Assembly: GCA_038503035.1 (NCBI GenBank)
Contig: JAVSML010024359.1
Coordinates: forward strand, 1,233,447-1,297,446
Direction: 5' to 3'
Length of the DNA stretch: 64,000 nt
Source: Crocodylus rhombifer
Lineage: Eukaryota; Chordata; Crocodylia; Crocodylidae
The translations under genes were made by a program, and so were the position numbers. The first letter of the stretch is position 1. Every line of letters begins with the position of its first letter. Below the pieces are notes generated by a model. It did not search any database. It saw nothing but the letters and a program-made list of their open reading frames with translations, and was not told where the DNA came from. Positions 47,501-55,007 of the stretch are shown here, piece after piece.

Positions 47501-49213
47501 GGGATCCTATGACCCCAGCTGACTTCCTGCTCTTTGGGCAGGGGGCTGGACTCGCTGATCTCCTGAGGTCCCTTCCAGCCCTAATGTCTATGAAATCTAT
47601 GAAATCTATGAAAGGAGATCGCAGAAATGGTGTTGGAGAGGGTCAAAGCTAAGGGATGTGTCTGAAGTTTGCAAACTCCATTATGGAGAAGCCAACAGGA
47701 AGATCTTTGGAAGTCTTGAATGGGTAAAACTAGGAAGTAAAGTATGTTATTTTAGTGGCAGCATTTTGGACAGATAGACTGGATGAGGTAAGAATCCAAG
47801 TGGCAAAGAGGAAGAGATGATAATACTCAGGATGAGATAATCAAGCCCTGAGCAAGGACTTCTATAGTGTGAATGAATAAGAGAAGGCAGGTTTGGAGAT
47901 ACAGTAAAAGCAGAGCAGGATTTCATGAGGGAGAAAAGGACAGAGAAGTAGTAAAGTTACTGTGTGAACCTAGAGGACATGTTAGATAATGGAATCACCA
48001 ACAGTTATATAAAATAAGAGTAGCATAGAAAATCTAGGAAGAAAGACAAAATGTTGGACTTGACTGAAGTAAGTGTGAGCTGGAGATGGGACATTATAAG
48101 ATACCCAAGATAAAGTATCAGAATAGAAGCCAGAGATATGACTCTGATTAAAAAAGGGTGAGGTCTGGATGAAAAACAAGTTCCATGTGGTCCATAATTA
48201 GGTTCCTAATGAGGATAGAAAAGACAGGCTCTCTGCTGTTGATTGGCAGTTACTTGGGAACAGTTAAGACTGATGGAACTGTGTTCTTTCTAATTGCATG
48301 GTATAATAAAAACTTTTTCCATAATTTATGCAGATACATTTTTTCTTTATCCAGTAAGACTGGTTGCAGATTTGTCATCGTAACCTTTTTGATAGAAAAA
48401 TCACCCTTTTGACCAAACAAAAGTTTTATAAATTGTATCTGCTTTACTTAACAATTTCAATTTTGGGAGATTTAATTTTATACCAGAAAATCTAAATTTT
48501 TCACAGAAAATTTCTACATAGATAATATAATGCTTGTGTTTTTCCAGATTCTCAAAAAAAAGAGAATTTCAACCATCTCCAGCAGTTAACCATTTACTTT
48601 TAGTATTTCTCATCCAAACATTGCAGCATCAGGCTCTTGAAAATTAGACTGTAAACAAGAGTGAAACTGACTTAATTTTCATTATCCAACTTGTAATACC
48701 TGCAATAGTTTATCAAACCATACATTGTGATGTGTAAATTAAATTAGTAGAATTATTACATACTTAATTTTCTAAAATGTTATTAGGAGCTTGAAAAAGG
48801 AAAATGGTTTAAATTACAGTGTTTAAGTTGCCAGGGTACTATAAATATCAGCTGCTAAAAACATACATATATGCACATACAGAAAAACATTTTATTTTTA
48901 AACTTTTTCTTTCTGTAGACTTTTTTTAGAAAAGTCTAGTTCTGATATATTTGCTTTCTTTTCTAATTTAAGAAATCTAATGACTGATAGGGAAGGAAAA
49001 GACTATAAATTTCTTTCCCATTTTGTTTTAATTATAAAGGTGGCACCGAAAATCAAAGCACTGATGATGGAGTCAGGTACAACAATGGTTGGATATCAGC
49101 CTCAGGGAGATAAAGTCAACTTCTTCCGAATGGTTGTCTCAAACCCAGCAGCAACTAAGTCCGACATTGACTTCCTCATTGAGGAAATAGAAAGATTGGG
49201 GCAGGATCTGTAG
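11469..49213 (+). CDS. GAD1: Glutamate decarboxylase 1 (GAD67), complete, 16 coding exons
   Basis: GAD1 converts L-glutamate to GABA and CO2 with pyridoxal phosphate. It is a cytosolic group II decarboxylase of GABA neurons. The coding sequence joins 11469-11538, 13547-13609, 19531-19689, 20154-20396, 23880-23970, 30990-31102, 32384-32499, 32603-32682, 32884-32938, 34289-34405, 34704-34768, 36793-36871, 39011-39160, 43700-43807, 44687-44776 and 49040-49213. The total is 1773 bases, giving 590 residues, close to the 594 of the human protein. All junctions are GT/AG and in frame. Key residues are D369 in the VDAAWGG motif, K401 in NPHK (PLP Schiff base) and Y430 in the catalytic loop. It ends in the conserved IERLGQDL. 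The N-terminal 90 or so residues diverge most, as in the family. The N-terminus lacks the membrane-anchoring cysteines of GAD65, so GAD2 is excluded. No frameshift or premature stop was seen. Confidence 0.97.
11539..13546 (+). other. GAD1: GAD1 intron 2 with a CpG island
   Basis: The left half is ordinary sequence. From about 12560 on, the sequence becomes very rich in CG dinucleotides and stays so through exon 3 to about 14030. The many overlapping frames on both strands are GC-driven shadows. No transposon seen. CpG islands inside the first introns of GAD1 are plausible regulatory sequence, but no function can be read from the bases. Confidence 0.6.
12560..14030. promoter_or_regulatory. GAD1: CpG island spanning GAD1 exon 3
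   Basis: High GC with dense CG dinucleotides, including runs such as GCGGCGGCCGGGCC. It covers the end of intron 2, exon 3 and the start of intron 3. Edges are estimated by eye. Confidence 0.7.
13547..13609 (+). CDS. GAD1: GAD1 exon 3 ([21 protein letters not shown])
   Basis: 63 bases encoding the tail of T24 and then [20 protein letters not shown], with the last base starting the next glycine codon. Closely matches the conserved [12 protein letters not shown] segment of GAD1, which in this enzyme stands where GAD65 has its palmitoylated cysteines. Acceptor TTTCAG ends at 13546; donor GTAAGT at 13610. Confidence 0.95.
13610..19530 (+). other. GAD1: GAD1 intron 3, repeat-poor
   Basis: 5.9 kb with no CR1, SINE or MITE recognised. 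CG dinucleotides remain unusually frequent outside the island ends, including a patch at about 18100-18720. The open stretches here (for example 14026-14550 and 18027-18473) have no domain and no splice context. The absence of repeats beside repeat-laden introns downstream suggests constrained regulatory DNA; this is inference. Confidence 0.6.
18100..18720. promoter_or_regulatory. GAD1: Moderate CpG-rich patch in GAD1 intron 3
   Basis: GC- and CG-rich compared with flanking intron sequence. Could be an intronic regulatory element; nothing more specific can be read. Confidence 0.4.
19531..19689 (+). CDS. GAD1: GAD1 exon 4
   Basis: 159 bases, phase 1 at both ends. Encodes [20 protein letters not shown], then the invariant ERQSSKNLL and RRTETDFSN blocks, ending YAR. 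This N-terminal regulatory segment varies most between GAD1 orthologues: here ACENSEKEA replaces the mammalian SCENSDRDA. Acceptor CATGTAG ends at 19530; donor GTGAGC at 19690. Confidence 0.96.
19680..20530. promoter_or_regulatory. GAD1: CpG island over GAD1 exons 4-5
   Basis: Dense CG dinucleotides from the end of exon 4 through intron 4 (19690-20153) and exon 5 to the start of intron 5. The exons here use G/C-ending codons heavily, unlike exons 6-17, which use many A/T-ending codons. That marks a sharp change in base composition inside one gene. Confidence 0.65.
20154..20396 (+). CDS. GAD1: GAD1 exon 5
   Basis: 243 bases encoding [20 protein letters not shown], then the [13 protein letters not shown] and [17 protein letters not shown] blocks, ending KYGVRTG. 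This starts the pyridoxal-dependent decarboxylase domain. Acceptor CCCCGCAG ends at 20153; donor GTACCG at 20397. Strong G/C bias at third positions. Confidence 0.97.
22128..22190 (-). repeat. CR1 3' end, minus strand, heavily truncated
   Basis: Begins with the CR1 terminal repeat (ATAGATTCATAGATGCTAGG), then GAAGGGACCTC and GAGTCCGACC. It is closely similar to 56117-56187, which has the same orientation. Only the 3' UTR tail is present, as expected from 5' truncation during target-primed reverse transcription. Confidence 0.85.
23509..23746. mobile_element. MITE with GGGCATGTCTACATG-type ends
   Basis: Left end GGGCATGTCTACATGAGA; right end in reverse complement GGCACATTTACATGTTC. The interior has an internal inverted symmetry: GTAGCCTAATAAT near 23542 is matched by ATTATTAGGCTAC near 23611. 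No coding capacity. Similar ends occur at 25020-25498. No clear target duplication. Confidence 0.6.
23880..23970 (+). CDS. GAD1: GAD1 exon 6
   Basis: 91 bases encoding [20 protein letters not shown] and WLTSTANTN, with the last two bases AT completed by G from exon 7 to give methionine. Nearly invariant in the family; it forms part of the substrate-binding face. Acceptor TCTTTCCAG ends at 23879; donor GTAAGC at 23971. Confidence 0.97.
24404..25018 (+). mobile_element. TIR element, GC-rich body, non-autonomous
   Basis: Left end GGGCTGCATTCAGACAAGCA; right end in reverse complement GGGACTGCATCCAGATGAGCA. The ends pair well and the 615-base body is GC-rich against an AT-rich intron. No transposase frame. 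It ends one base before another element begins at 25020. A second copy lies inverted at 4575-5046. Open frames inside are shadows. Confidence 0.65.
25020..25498. mobile_element. MITE with GGGCAC(G/A)TCT-type ends
   Basis: Left end GGGCACGTCTCCATGAGATG; right end in reverse complement GGGCACATCTACATACACAT. The end-proximal stretches TTTATTGCAG and GTTATTGCTG also mirror. The body is partly GC-rich. Its ends resemble those of 23509-23746, suggesting one family. Confidence 0.65.
27740..27850 (-). repeat. MIR-like SINE fragment
   Basis: Contains CCCCATTTTACAGACAGGCA, AACCTAGGCACAGAGAAGAA and GAATGACTTG, which together match the core of the MIR SINE in reverse orientation. MIR-type SINEs are ancient and found across amniotes. 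Diverged, boundaries approximate. Confidence 0.75.
28525..29598. mobile_element. hAT element with 8-base target duplication
   Basis: Left end CAGTGATTTTCAGTCAGG; right end in reverse complement CAGTTATTCTCAACCTTT. These follow the CAGTGGTTCTCAA-type ends of hAT/Charlie elements. The flanks ATCTAGAG (28517-28524) and ATCTAGAA (29599-29606) match in 7 of 8 positions, as expected for the 8-base duplication made by hAT transposases. The 1074-base body has no intact transposase, so it is non-autonomous or decayed, and it hosts a second element at 28782-29028. Confidence 0.8.
28782..29028. mobile_element. Second DNA transposon nested in the hAT element
   Basis: Left end CAGGCTTGCCAACTCAAGAC followed by TTTTTTACTGA; right end in reverse complement CAGGGTTGCCAGCTCAAAAA followed by TTTTTTACTGA. 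About 35 bases pair across the two ends. The 247-base element looks like a miniature hAT-type derivative. I could not confirm a target duplication. Confidence 0.65.
30990..31102 (+). CDS. GAD1: GAD1 exon 7
   Basis: 113 bases, beginning with the last base of M and then [41 protein letters not shown] and REII replace the mammalian LKKM and REIV. Acceptor CCATGCAG ends at 30989; donor GTGGGT at 31103. Confidence 0.97.
31103..32383 (+). other. GAD1: GAD1 intron 7
   Basis: 1.3 kb. No transposon with defined ends. A minus-strand open stretch of 77 codons at 31687-31920 has no recognisable domain. Confidence 0.6.
32384..32499 (+). CDS. GAD1: GAD1 exon 8
   Basis: 116 bases encoding [38 protein letters not shown]. 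The glycine-rich start binds the PLP phosphate region in this family. Acceptor TATAG ends at 32383, inside a run of seven Gs; the frame with exon 7 fixes which AG is used. Donor GTGAGC at 32500. Intron 8 is only 103 bases. Confidence 0.96.
32603..32682 (+). CDS. GAD1: GAD1 exon 9
   Basis: 80 bases encoding [30 protein letters not shown] includes the histidine that stacks on the PLP ring in group II decarboxylases. Acceptor GCTGCAG ends at 32602; donor GTAAGA at 32683. Confidence 0.96.
32884..32938 (+). CDS. GAD1: GAD1 exon 10
   Basis: 55 bases, the smallest coding exon. Encodes (R)[18 protein letters not shown]. Acceptor AATTACAG ends at 32883; donor GTTTGC at 32939 is weaker than the others but conserves frame. 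Confidence 0.95.
32939..34288 (+). other. GAD1: GAD1 intron 10
   Basis: 1.35 kb, AT-rich. Contains a short TG microsatellite at about 33550-33568 and a stretch at 33700-33745 (CACAAGCTTTTGTGAACCA and TTCACTTCAGATGC) that resembles a common reptile interspersed repeat I cannot name. No coding region. Confidence 0.5.
34289..34405 (+). CDS. GAD1: GAD1 exon 11
   Basis: 117 bases encoding [47 protein letters not shown] is the conserved PLP-contacting loop. The final D369 pairs with the pyridine nitrogen. L replaces the mammalian F in VPFYVN. Acceptor ATTGTAG ends at 34288; donor GTAAGT at 34406. Confidence 0.97.
34704..34768 (+). CDS. GAD1: GAD1 exon 12
   Basis: 65 bases encoding [20 protein letters not shown] and E, with two bases of the next arginine. 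Continues the DAAWGG motif. Acceptor CTTTCAG ends at 34703; donor GTACTA at 34769. Confidence 0.97.
34769..36792 (+). other. GAD1: GAD1 intron 12
   Basis: 2.0 kb with several open stretches of 60-100 codons on both strands but no domain, no repeat ends and no splice support. A C-run at 36345-36353. I recognise nothing else. Confidence 0.5.
36793..36871 (+). CDS. GAD1: GAD1 exon 13 with the PLP lysine (NPHK)
   Basis: 79 bases encoding (R)[30 protein letters not shown] is the signature of group II decarboxylases; K401 forms the Schiff base with PLP. IREK replaces the mammalian VKEK. Acceptor TTTTGCAG ends at 36792; donor GTCTGG at 36872. Confidence 0.97.
37530..37725 (+). repeat. MIR-like SINE
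   Basis: The order CTTAGGAGACCTGTGGTCTA, GCTGCCACTGGCC, TGTGCCTCAGTTTCCCCATC and CATAAAATG is that of a MIR-type SINE in forward orientation, from the tRNA-derived head into the core. The 3' part (GTAAAGCATTTTGGGGTCTC) also fits the family. Near full length and less decayed than the piece at 27740. Confidence 0.8.
37825..38321. mobile_element. Tigger-type TcMar DNA transposon, internally deleted, intact ends
   Basis: Begins CAGGCATACCTCGGAGATAT and ends with the reverse complement of CAGGCATACCTCGTTTTATT. It is flanked on both sides by TA (37823-37824 and 38322-38323), the target duplication of Tc1/mariner elements. Length is 497 bases: about 310 from the left and 180 from the right of a longer parent, joined near 38140. 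The transposase is absent. From memory of the Tigger1 consensus, both arms are almost identical to it, with only scattered changes. No coding potential of its own; the short frames inside are remnants of the parent transposase end and UTR. Confidence 0.93.
39011..39160 (+). CDS. GAD1: GAD1 exon 14 with the catalytic loop
   Basis: 150 bases encoding [51 protein letters not shown]430 corresponds to the catalytic-loop tyrosine (Y434 in human GAD67) that supports constitutive activity. Residue 434 is Q where human GAD67 has P; GAD65 also has Q there as I recall. Acceptor ATAATAG ends at 39010; donor GTAAAT at 39161. Confidence 0.97.
40885..41124. mobile_element. Decayed hAT-like miniature element
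   Basis: The right end in reverse complement reads AGGGTAGGGGTCGGCAACAT then TTTGGGGCAGAGTGCC. The left reads AAGGCAACCCCCGGCATGGG then TGCCAGAATGTGGCACTC. The GGCAAC and GTGCC(A/G) themes at both ends are typical of miniature hAT repeats with CAGGGGTCGGCAAC ends. The left terminus is degraded. Confidence 0.5.
42293..43219. mobile_element. TA-flanked TcMar/pogo-like element with GC-rich core
   Basis: Left end CAGTGGATTCCACTTTATAG; right end in reverse complement CAGTAGATTCGTCTCACTGG. A second paired block (GGTTAATAGAAT on the left; ATGGTTAATAGAATCGAATC on the right) is in the same sense on both arms. TA flanks both ends (42291-42292 and 43220-43221). The arms are AT-rich, but the core from about 42460 to 43130 is strongly GC-rich. 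Frames inside (for example the 186-codon minus-strand frame 42437-42997) look like low-complexity shadows. Confidence 0.75.
42528..42556. repeat. Perfect 29-base palindrome in the element core
   Basis: Arms of 14 bases, CCATGTGCATGTAT and its exact complement, around a single central T. It could extrude as a hairpin. Lies near the left edge of the GC-rich core. Confidence 0.9.
43700..43807 (+). CDS. GAD1: GAD1 exon 15
   Basis: 108 bases encoding [38 protein letters not shown] and D replace mammalian A, A and N at three positions, all mild. Acceptor TTATTAG ends at 43699; donor GTAAGT at 43808. Confidence 0.97.
43808..44686 (+). other. GAD1: GAD1 intron 15
   Basis: 0.88 kb. Open stretches at 43871-44080 and 44155-44361 show no domain. 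No repeat ends seen. Confidence 0.55.
44687..44776 (+). CDS. GAD1: GAD1 exon 16
   Basis: 90 bases encoding [35 protein letters not shown] is invariant in the family; CEER replaces mammalian SPQR in the variable C-terminal loop. Acceptor TTTTGCAG ends at 44686; donor GTATGA at 44777. Confidence 0.97.
45371..47515 (+). mobile_element. CR1 LINE, ORF2 reverse transcriptase, 5'-truncated, catalytic aspartate replaced
   Basis: An uninterrupted frame of about 714 codons; the first ATG is at 45512 (666 residues). It lacks the N-terminal endonuclease, so it starts within the linker. In order it shows the fingers block ([20 protein letters not shown], about 46196-46250), motif A ([17 protein letters not shown]), motif B ([20 protein letters not shown]), then motif C at 46709-46726, which reads FAYDTK where active CR1 has FADD. 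The first of the two metal-binding aspartates is thus tyrosine (TAT at 46715-46717, one base from GAT). The C-terminal region with [15 protein letters not shown] and [14 protein letters not shown] is intact and ends at TGA 47513. The protein would be copied poorly or not at all. Confidence 0.95.
47516..47612 (+). repeat. CR1 3' UTR and terminal repeats
   Basis: Short 3' UTR with GGTCCCTTCCAGCCCTAATG, ending in three tandem ATGAAATCT-type units (TATGAAATCTATGAAATCTA). CR1 elements end in short tandem repeats of this kind rather than poly(A). This fixes the 3' end of the insertion. Confidence 0.9.
49040..49213 (+). CDS. GAD1: GAD1 exon 17, C-terminal coding part with stop
   Basis: 174 bases encoding [57 protein letters not shown] and TAG. 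The FFRMV and C-terminal [14 protein letters not shown] blocks are hallmarks of GAD. Acceptor AATTATAAAG ends at 49039; it lacks a long pyrimidine tract next to the AG but has a T-rich stretch just upstream. Confidence 0.97.
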   Translation: MAPKIKALMMESGTTMVGYQPQGDKVNFFRMVVSNPAATKSDIDFLIEEIERLGQDL

Positions 49214-50830
49214 TACACTTGGCAAACAATTTATTTCTCTAACATACTGTTTTCCAGCACTGGCTATTTTTATCCAGTTCTGCAGAACATGTTTTAAGGA
49301 AATTCCCTTTCTAAATGTTCCATTCTCCTAAGATGCTCTAAAACAAAAATCTATAGGTTACTGAAAAAATGTGTGTTGGTAAGTCATTTTACAGAGGGAA
49401 AAATATATTATCTTGAAGTATACTATTGATCCTTATTTTAGTCCGTTTATTATAGTCAACAGGAAATTCATAAGTACTAAAATTAAGAACTCTGCACAAT
49501 ATATATGTACAGTTTAAATATATATATACACACGTGCTTATAACTTAGAACTAAACCACAGCATGTTTTCCACTTTAAGAGAATTAACTATTCTTTCAAC
49601 AATTAACGATGTGGATAATGTGCTACAGATCCATCTGCCAGATGAAAATAGATGTAAGGAAACATTTTAAAAAATGTAGATTCTTAGGAACTAAGGAAAA
49701 TGTTTAATAGCATTAATCTCTATTGTTGGTGCTTTTCTTGCATACAAAATAACAAAACCGGAAAGCACCATCCAGTAAAATAGTTGTACCTCCCCTTTAG
49801 TGTCATATCAGGGGATAATTGTAGCAGAGTCATTGTAGCAAGTATATTATTGCTGTATTTTTAGAGATTAATTTGTGTAGATTGTATACATTATTGTTAA
49901 ATGACTTTGTGTAAAAGGAATTAAATGTAATAGTTTTACAGCAAGATAACTGTTCAATTGTAGGTATATGAAATATTTGCTTATTTATATGCAGAGATTT
50001 ACCATGCTAAAGAGTTGTCTTGTATTTTCTTCCATTTGTAATGTATCCTATTTATATATTATTGAAGTTCTAAATAATGTTTATGGTATTTTAGTGTCTT
50101 TGTGAGCCAAAGAAAAGATAAAAAATATTAGTTGACACTTTCATTTATATAATAGTGCCCTTGAAATAATAACTCACAGATAATTTTACTAACTATAAGG
50201 AATTCTAACATTGTATATAGACTCTAGTACGATGAAATCCCTTTAATTTATTAATTGTACTGTCTGGCTGTATGTCCAGTGTTCTGAATGCTTTTGTAGT
50301 TACTGGTCACTATCGGTTGCTAATCAAGGCCCCTGTATTTTCAATGTAGTTAAGGATCAATCCCTGAGAACCTTTTAGCTCTATTCTGTGACAAGATTCC
50401 TGACGGTCCATAGCAATTCCATGAGAGCATTAAGTAGGCTCATTATCAATGTATAGAAGCCACTATGTACTTTGGAGTTTACAGGAAAGGAAAACAGAAA
50501 CTCACCACAGAACTAAACTACACATTAAACTAGCTTGTCAAAAGAGTTGAAAATGATCAGACATTTCAATATAGGTTCCACAGTCATCTGCAGCCTGTTC
50601 AGCTTTATTCAGTAGGTTATCAGGATTACAAAGTACATGATTTCATACTGGCAGACAAGTACAGGAGCAGAACTGATTAAAGGTTCCATAGTTCTTAGTC
50701 TACAGATTGACTATTGTAGTGATAATTGAAACCTACTGATTCAAAATATTTTCAAATATGCTGCTATGTGTGCACATCTTTAATTAGCTGCTTTTCTTTC
50801 AAATATGCAATAAAACTTAATTGCATTAGA
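49214..50830 (+). other. GAD1: GAD1 3' UTR (inferred extent)
   Basis: AT-rich sequence after the stop with no other gene. An AATAAA at 50809-50814, followed by a T/G-rich stretch, is the best polyadenylation signal. An ATTAAA at 49920 could give a shorter form. Another AATAAA at 53784 is possible but would make an unusually long UTR. Confidence 0.6.
50809..50814 (+). terminator. GAD1: Candidate GAD1 polyadenylation signal
   Basis: Canonical AATAAA about 1.6 kb after the stop codon, followed within 30 bases by TATTCTGTGGC, a plausible downstream element. Confidence 0.5.
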
Positions 50831-50909
50831 AATATTCTGTGGCACGATTGCAAAGAATCTTATTTTTATTTAAGACTATAGCAATAATCTGTTGAAAGGA
50901 CCATCAAGC

Positions 50910-50911
<2 letters not shown>

Positions 50912-50946
<35 letters not shown>
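50912..50946 (+). repeat. (ATT)n microsatellite
   Basis: Eleven or so tandem ATT units, just downstream of the inferred GAD1 end. Confidence 0.95.
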
Positions 50947-52544
50947 TACCAATACTAGTATGAGAGCCTCACCCCTACTTTGGCCCTCTTTGTAGCAGGT
51001 CAAAGAACTGCAGAGGCATCATATGGGCTGTTAATGGCCAGGAAAGGATTCCCTTGGGCAGGCACTGCAGCAGACTTTGGTAAGTTTGTCTTCAGAGGAT
51101 CTCATCAGAAGTCCTAGCTAAGCAGGCACGTTAAGGGCCAAGCAGTGAACGGAGGGATCTGTCAGCACTAAATCACAAGGCAGAAGGGATGTTGCTATGG
51201 TCCATGCAGCAGATCCAGGAGGCTGTTCTTACTCAGGCAGCTCCCCAGGGCTGCCATAAATTATGCTGAGGGTTTCTCCAACCCCCAGAGTAGTCCAGGA
51301 TTGGGAAGGCCCAAGGATCACTTAAAGCTACATTCTACCTTCTGTCACTTAGTGCCACAGCACAAAATTTCATCCTAGATCTTTAAAGTCAATTAACTGT
51401 TGGACTTTCAAAATGTCATGTCTGTGCTTTCTTAAGTAGCCAAGAAATTCTGTGAAATTTTGACATCATGGATATAGGAAAGACTGAGAAATCTGTTTGA
51501 AGATTTGAATATGTGTGGGCCCAAACAACCTTCCACAGACAGAGATTCTAATTCTGAAGCACAAGTGCTTCTTTCTATAACTAGGGAACTTTCAAAATTT
51601 ACATGAATAACTTTTGGATGGAGGGAATTACTTTTCAAGCACTGTTTCTTCCTATTTTTTCCTTGAGACATGGCACACCCCTGTCCTCCTTTACCCTCCT
51701 ATAAAGCTGTTTCTAGAAATCAATATTTTCATGCTGTTATTCCTCAGTGCAGACAAGTTTAAGGCTTCTTGCAATTCCATTGTCCTCTTCTTTTTTCTTC
51801 TGTCAATAACGTGCAGAGGACGACAAAGTATGTTACCCATTTCAAAGCCTTTGCAACCTCTTAATAATCCCGCTAGCATACTGGTCTTTCCATTAGTTCT
51901 TCCCTTCTTAAAATCATATTTTTACTCCATACAGTTGTTCAGGAGATTATAGTTCACCATGTGTCTTCAGTCTTGGACTTTGACCTTTCAGAATGAATAT
52001 TCCTAGCACCTTCCTGCCTTTAATACTAGCACCTTTAAAAAGGTCTGATTCTAATATTACAGATTAGTCACATCTGGCATTGGATATGTATGATGTCAAC
52101 TTCTTTGTTCTTAAATATCTTCTTTACAGGTATACACTTCCTCATTAAATCCAGAATAAGTGGAATTTGAATACATCTTGCACAAGATTTTAGTTTTGAG
52201 TACTTTTCCCTCTGAATATAGCGAAATGCTTTATTCAAAGACCTACTGCTGAAGACTGCAGGATCTATTCTAGTCCTCAAAAATAGTATGAACTATGATG
52301 ATCAGAGCCAAGATGCCTGACTTGGAAGGTGATTCTATGTCTTCCACACAAAGCATCAGCAGAATCACTTTTAGTTCCTTTGACCAATTCCTAGTCTAGA
52401 GATTCTGGCCTTCTACATATCCTTACATCTACTAAAGATATAAGATGTAATCTTCATACTTTATGCTCTGAACCTGTAATTTTAACTTCATGGCCTTTTT
52501 GTCTAGATTTGCACCATCATATAATACTAGTAAAAATAATCTTC

Positions 52545-52735
52545 ACATTTATATTTGAAGAACTCTATAAACTTTAGAAACATATAAGTTGAGTAAGTAT
52601 TCTTATCTTGTTTAACAGATAGGGAAACTATAAGAGAAAGAGATGGAGTTTCTGCCCAAGACCATACATCAAGTGCTGAATGCTCTTATGATGTAGCTGG
52701 GAACAAAACCTAGCTCTGAGTATTGTATAAACTGT
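52545..52735 (-). repeat. MIR-like SINE fragment
   Basis: TTTAACAGATAGGGAAACTA, then AGAGAAAGAGATGGAGTTTC, TGCCCAAGACCATACATCAA and GTAGCTGGGAACAAAACCTA follow the MIR core and tRNA-derived part in reverse orientation. Diverged. Confidence 0.65.
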
Positions 52736-54184
52736 ACTTCGCTAGAAAATGCTGCTTCTCTACTTGGCAAAGTGTCTTAGCAGGTCAGAAACACCAGGGA
52801 TCCTAGTACTATCAATGATAGTTTGAATCCAGAACAGAATCCTGGTGTGTATTATAGAACTGTGAAATTTCCCACTGACATGCTACTCACAACCAAGAGT
52901 GGTAATTTTATCTCTAGATATAGACCATTATATATGGTCTCTGACTTTCAGATTGTTCTGTATCTTAATTTTGTGGTAGATGATGCTCACAGATAGTTCC
53001 TTGTGTATCCTTTTAAGGCTATTATCAGCCTTTAGACTAGTTACGGCTGTCAGTTTCTATGGCAACAGTGTCCATATTTACCTCCAACCTGGAGAGATGA
53101 TCTAAACAGAGATTTTTCTAGGTCTGGCCATGTTCATCAATACAACAAATCATCTCTATTTCATTTTAGTAGGCAATCCTAATCTGAATTATATTCTACA
53201 GTTTACCAAAGTCCTTCCTGGAGCTTTCCTGTTCTTAAATCCACATGCTACTGTGTGTATGGGAGATCAGAGAGTATGACTCTACAGAAGATATGACTAA
53301 TTCAGAGAATTACAGGTGAGTAACTCAGTTTCCCATATGTAACAATACTCTAAAGTTCTGATTTCTTCTCTAAAATCTTATTGACAATCACTGCAGTGTT
53401 AAGATGAATGAACTTGAAATAAATGATCAACGCAGAGGGCATATGCTAACAGAAAGTTGTTGCCGCAGTGTTTATTAGTTGATGTAATAGATTTGGGAAA
53501 AGATGACCATTGGGAAAAGCTGCTGTAGATTTTAAGCAGGAAAAGTTCTCATTTCAGTAGAGAGAACTCTGTTTTGGAGAACATGGTTAGATTGATGGCA
53601 GACAGAAACAGGGGCCTTGAGAGTAGCCCAGAATTTAAATATATATATAATTTATTCAGGGCACAATCTGTTTTTTGAATGGTGACAAATAAGAAGAGAT
53701 TTTTTAAACAGAATCTCTGTGTTTTGTGGTTAAAAGAACTGTTGAAATTCTAAAGATGATATGCAATGCAGTTTTAATTTTTCAATAAAAGTTTATCTTA
53801 AAACAGTTCAATTTGTCTTATAACATTTGTGAACTCTATGCTTTTCCTCAAGAGCGTGACAAATAAAACTTACAGAAGATGCCAAACAGTTAAAATATGG
53901 CATCAAAACCCAAGGCCCCGTGTCATTTTTTAATCCTGAATTTAATGGGAGTTTTCATAAACACCAGCAGAGGAAGAATCTCAAATTTTACCCAATATAA
54001 AAATAGCAAGATTGAAATTTAAGTTAGTTTCATCTGCTATTGCTGAAGTACCAGACTAATTTATTCAAACCAAATTCCCAAAAGGGTAGAGCACATAGCC
54101 ATGTATTTACATTTAAATTAGCATTTAACACACGGCTGTATTTATAAAATCAGTGTTCTTGAAGTAGGATCTACATGGCCTCAA

Positions 54185-54605
54185 TCCTCCAAAGATTTAC
54201 ACACATTTAACTGCACACGCCATGTAGACCTGTTGACTTTACTGAGACAACTCACTAACAGTTGAGCCTACATGTAATTCTTCACAGGATCAGAACTATT
54301 TTTAACCTAATCAAAACTCCTCTCAGCTGCAAGGGAAGTTTTGTGTGTGCAAAAAATACAAGATAAGATTACTAAGAGGTGGTGGGCAGCACTATGTATT
54401 ATCTCTGGGCCCTAATCTGCCACCTAATTGTGCATACGTGACAGGGTGGACCCCATGCGGGGTCAAATACAAAAGTAAAGGCTTCCTGCTCTCTGTTCTG
54501 TATAAGGTTCCAAGTGCCCAAGCCCTGATCCAGAAAAGAGCTTAAGGTTTGTTTAAGGTTAAGCACCTGAGTTTTCTGATTGGAATACTCAAGTAATTAA
54601 CACTG
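54185..54605. repeat. Ancient amniote interspersed repeat, family not named
   Basis: Phrases such as CACATTTAACTGCACACGCC, CTGTTGACTTTACTGAGACA, CACAGGATCAGAAC, and CCCTGATCCAGAAAAGAGCT with TTAAGCACCTGAG recur in many reptile and bird genomes in this order. Two blocks may be parts of one element. Similar phrases occur at 21408-21500, 22345-22400, 26550-26625 and 29690-29775. Confidence 0.45.
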
Positions 54606-55007
54606 TTTATGTACTTCTTGGATGTGCTCATTATGTTGCACAATCAAACCTAATTCTGAGCAGGAGAAAATATTGAGAGGTTCCTCTGCTATTTGTAACA
54701 GGATACACTGTAATACAATCAGGTCACACAAAGTCAATATATTTTATCTGCTGTCGTATAAGTCTTGGTATTAATCACAACTTGACTTTGAATATGCATG
54801 CAGCAGTAGAGAAAGAGACTAATTGTTATTTAATACCACTTAAGTTTTGTACATGGGTATAAAACAAATGAAATCCCTGCTTAGCAAAAATAACACACAG
54901 GATTTGCACGCTTATAATTTACTTTGATGGAAAATAGTTCACCTTGGGCTTGAATGAATCATATTACATACAAAAACACAAGAATTCTCCTATAGGAGAA
55001 TTATATT

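Larger units (their letters stand above)
44777..49039 (+). other. GAD1: GAD1 intron 16 carrying a long CR1
   Basis: 4.3 kb, half of it a CR1 insertion in the same orientation as the gene. Sequence on both sides of the CR1 (about 44985-45365 and 47620-48180) resembles one older amniote repeat ('AAAGGTCCCTACCTATAATC' on the left; 'GATGATAATACTCAGGATGA' on the right), so the CR1 may have landed within it. From 48180 to 49039 nothing is recognised. Confidence 0.6.
50950..55007. other. Intergenic downstream of GAD1
   Basis: No gene found. Contains a MIR-like fragment at 52545-52735 and an old amniote repeat at about 54185-54605. Open stretches at 51432-51952 and 52068-52280 lack any domain. Confidence 0.5.

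Noticed and set aside
53784..53789. AATAAA as the main GAD1 polyadenylation site
   Set aside because: It would need a 4.6 kb 3' UTR running over a microsatellite and a MIR-like SINE; the signal at 50809 is simpler.
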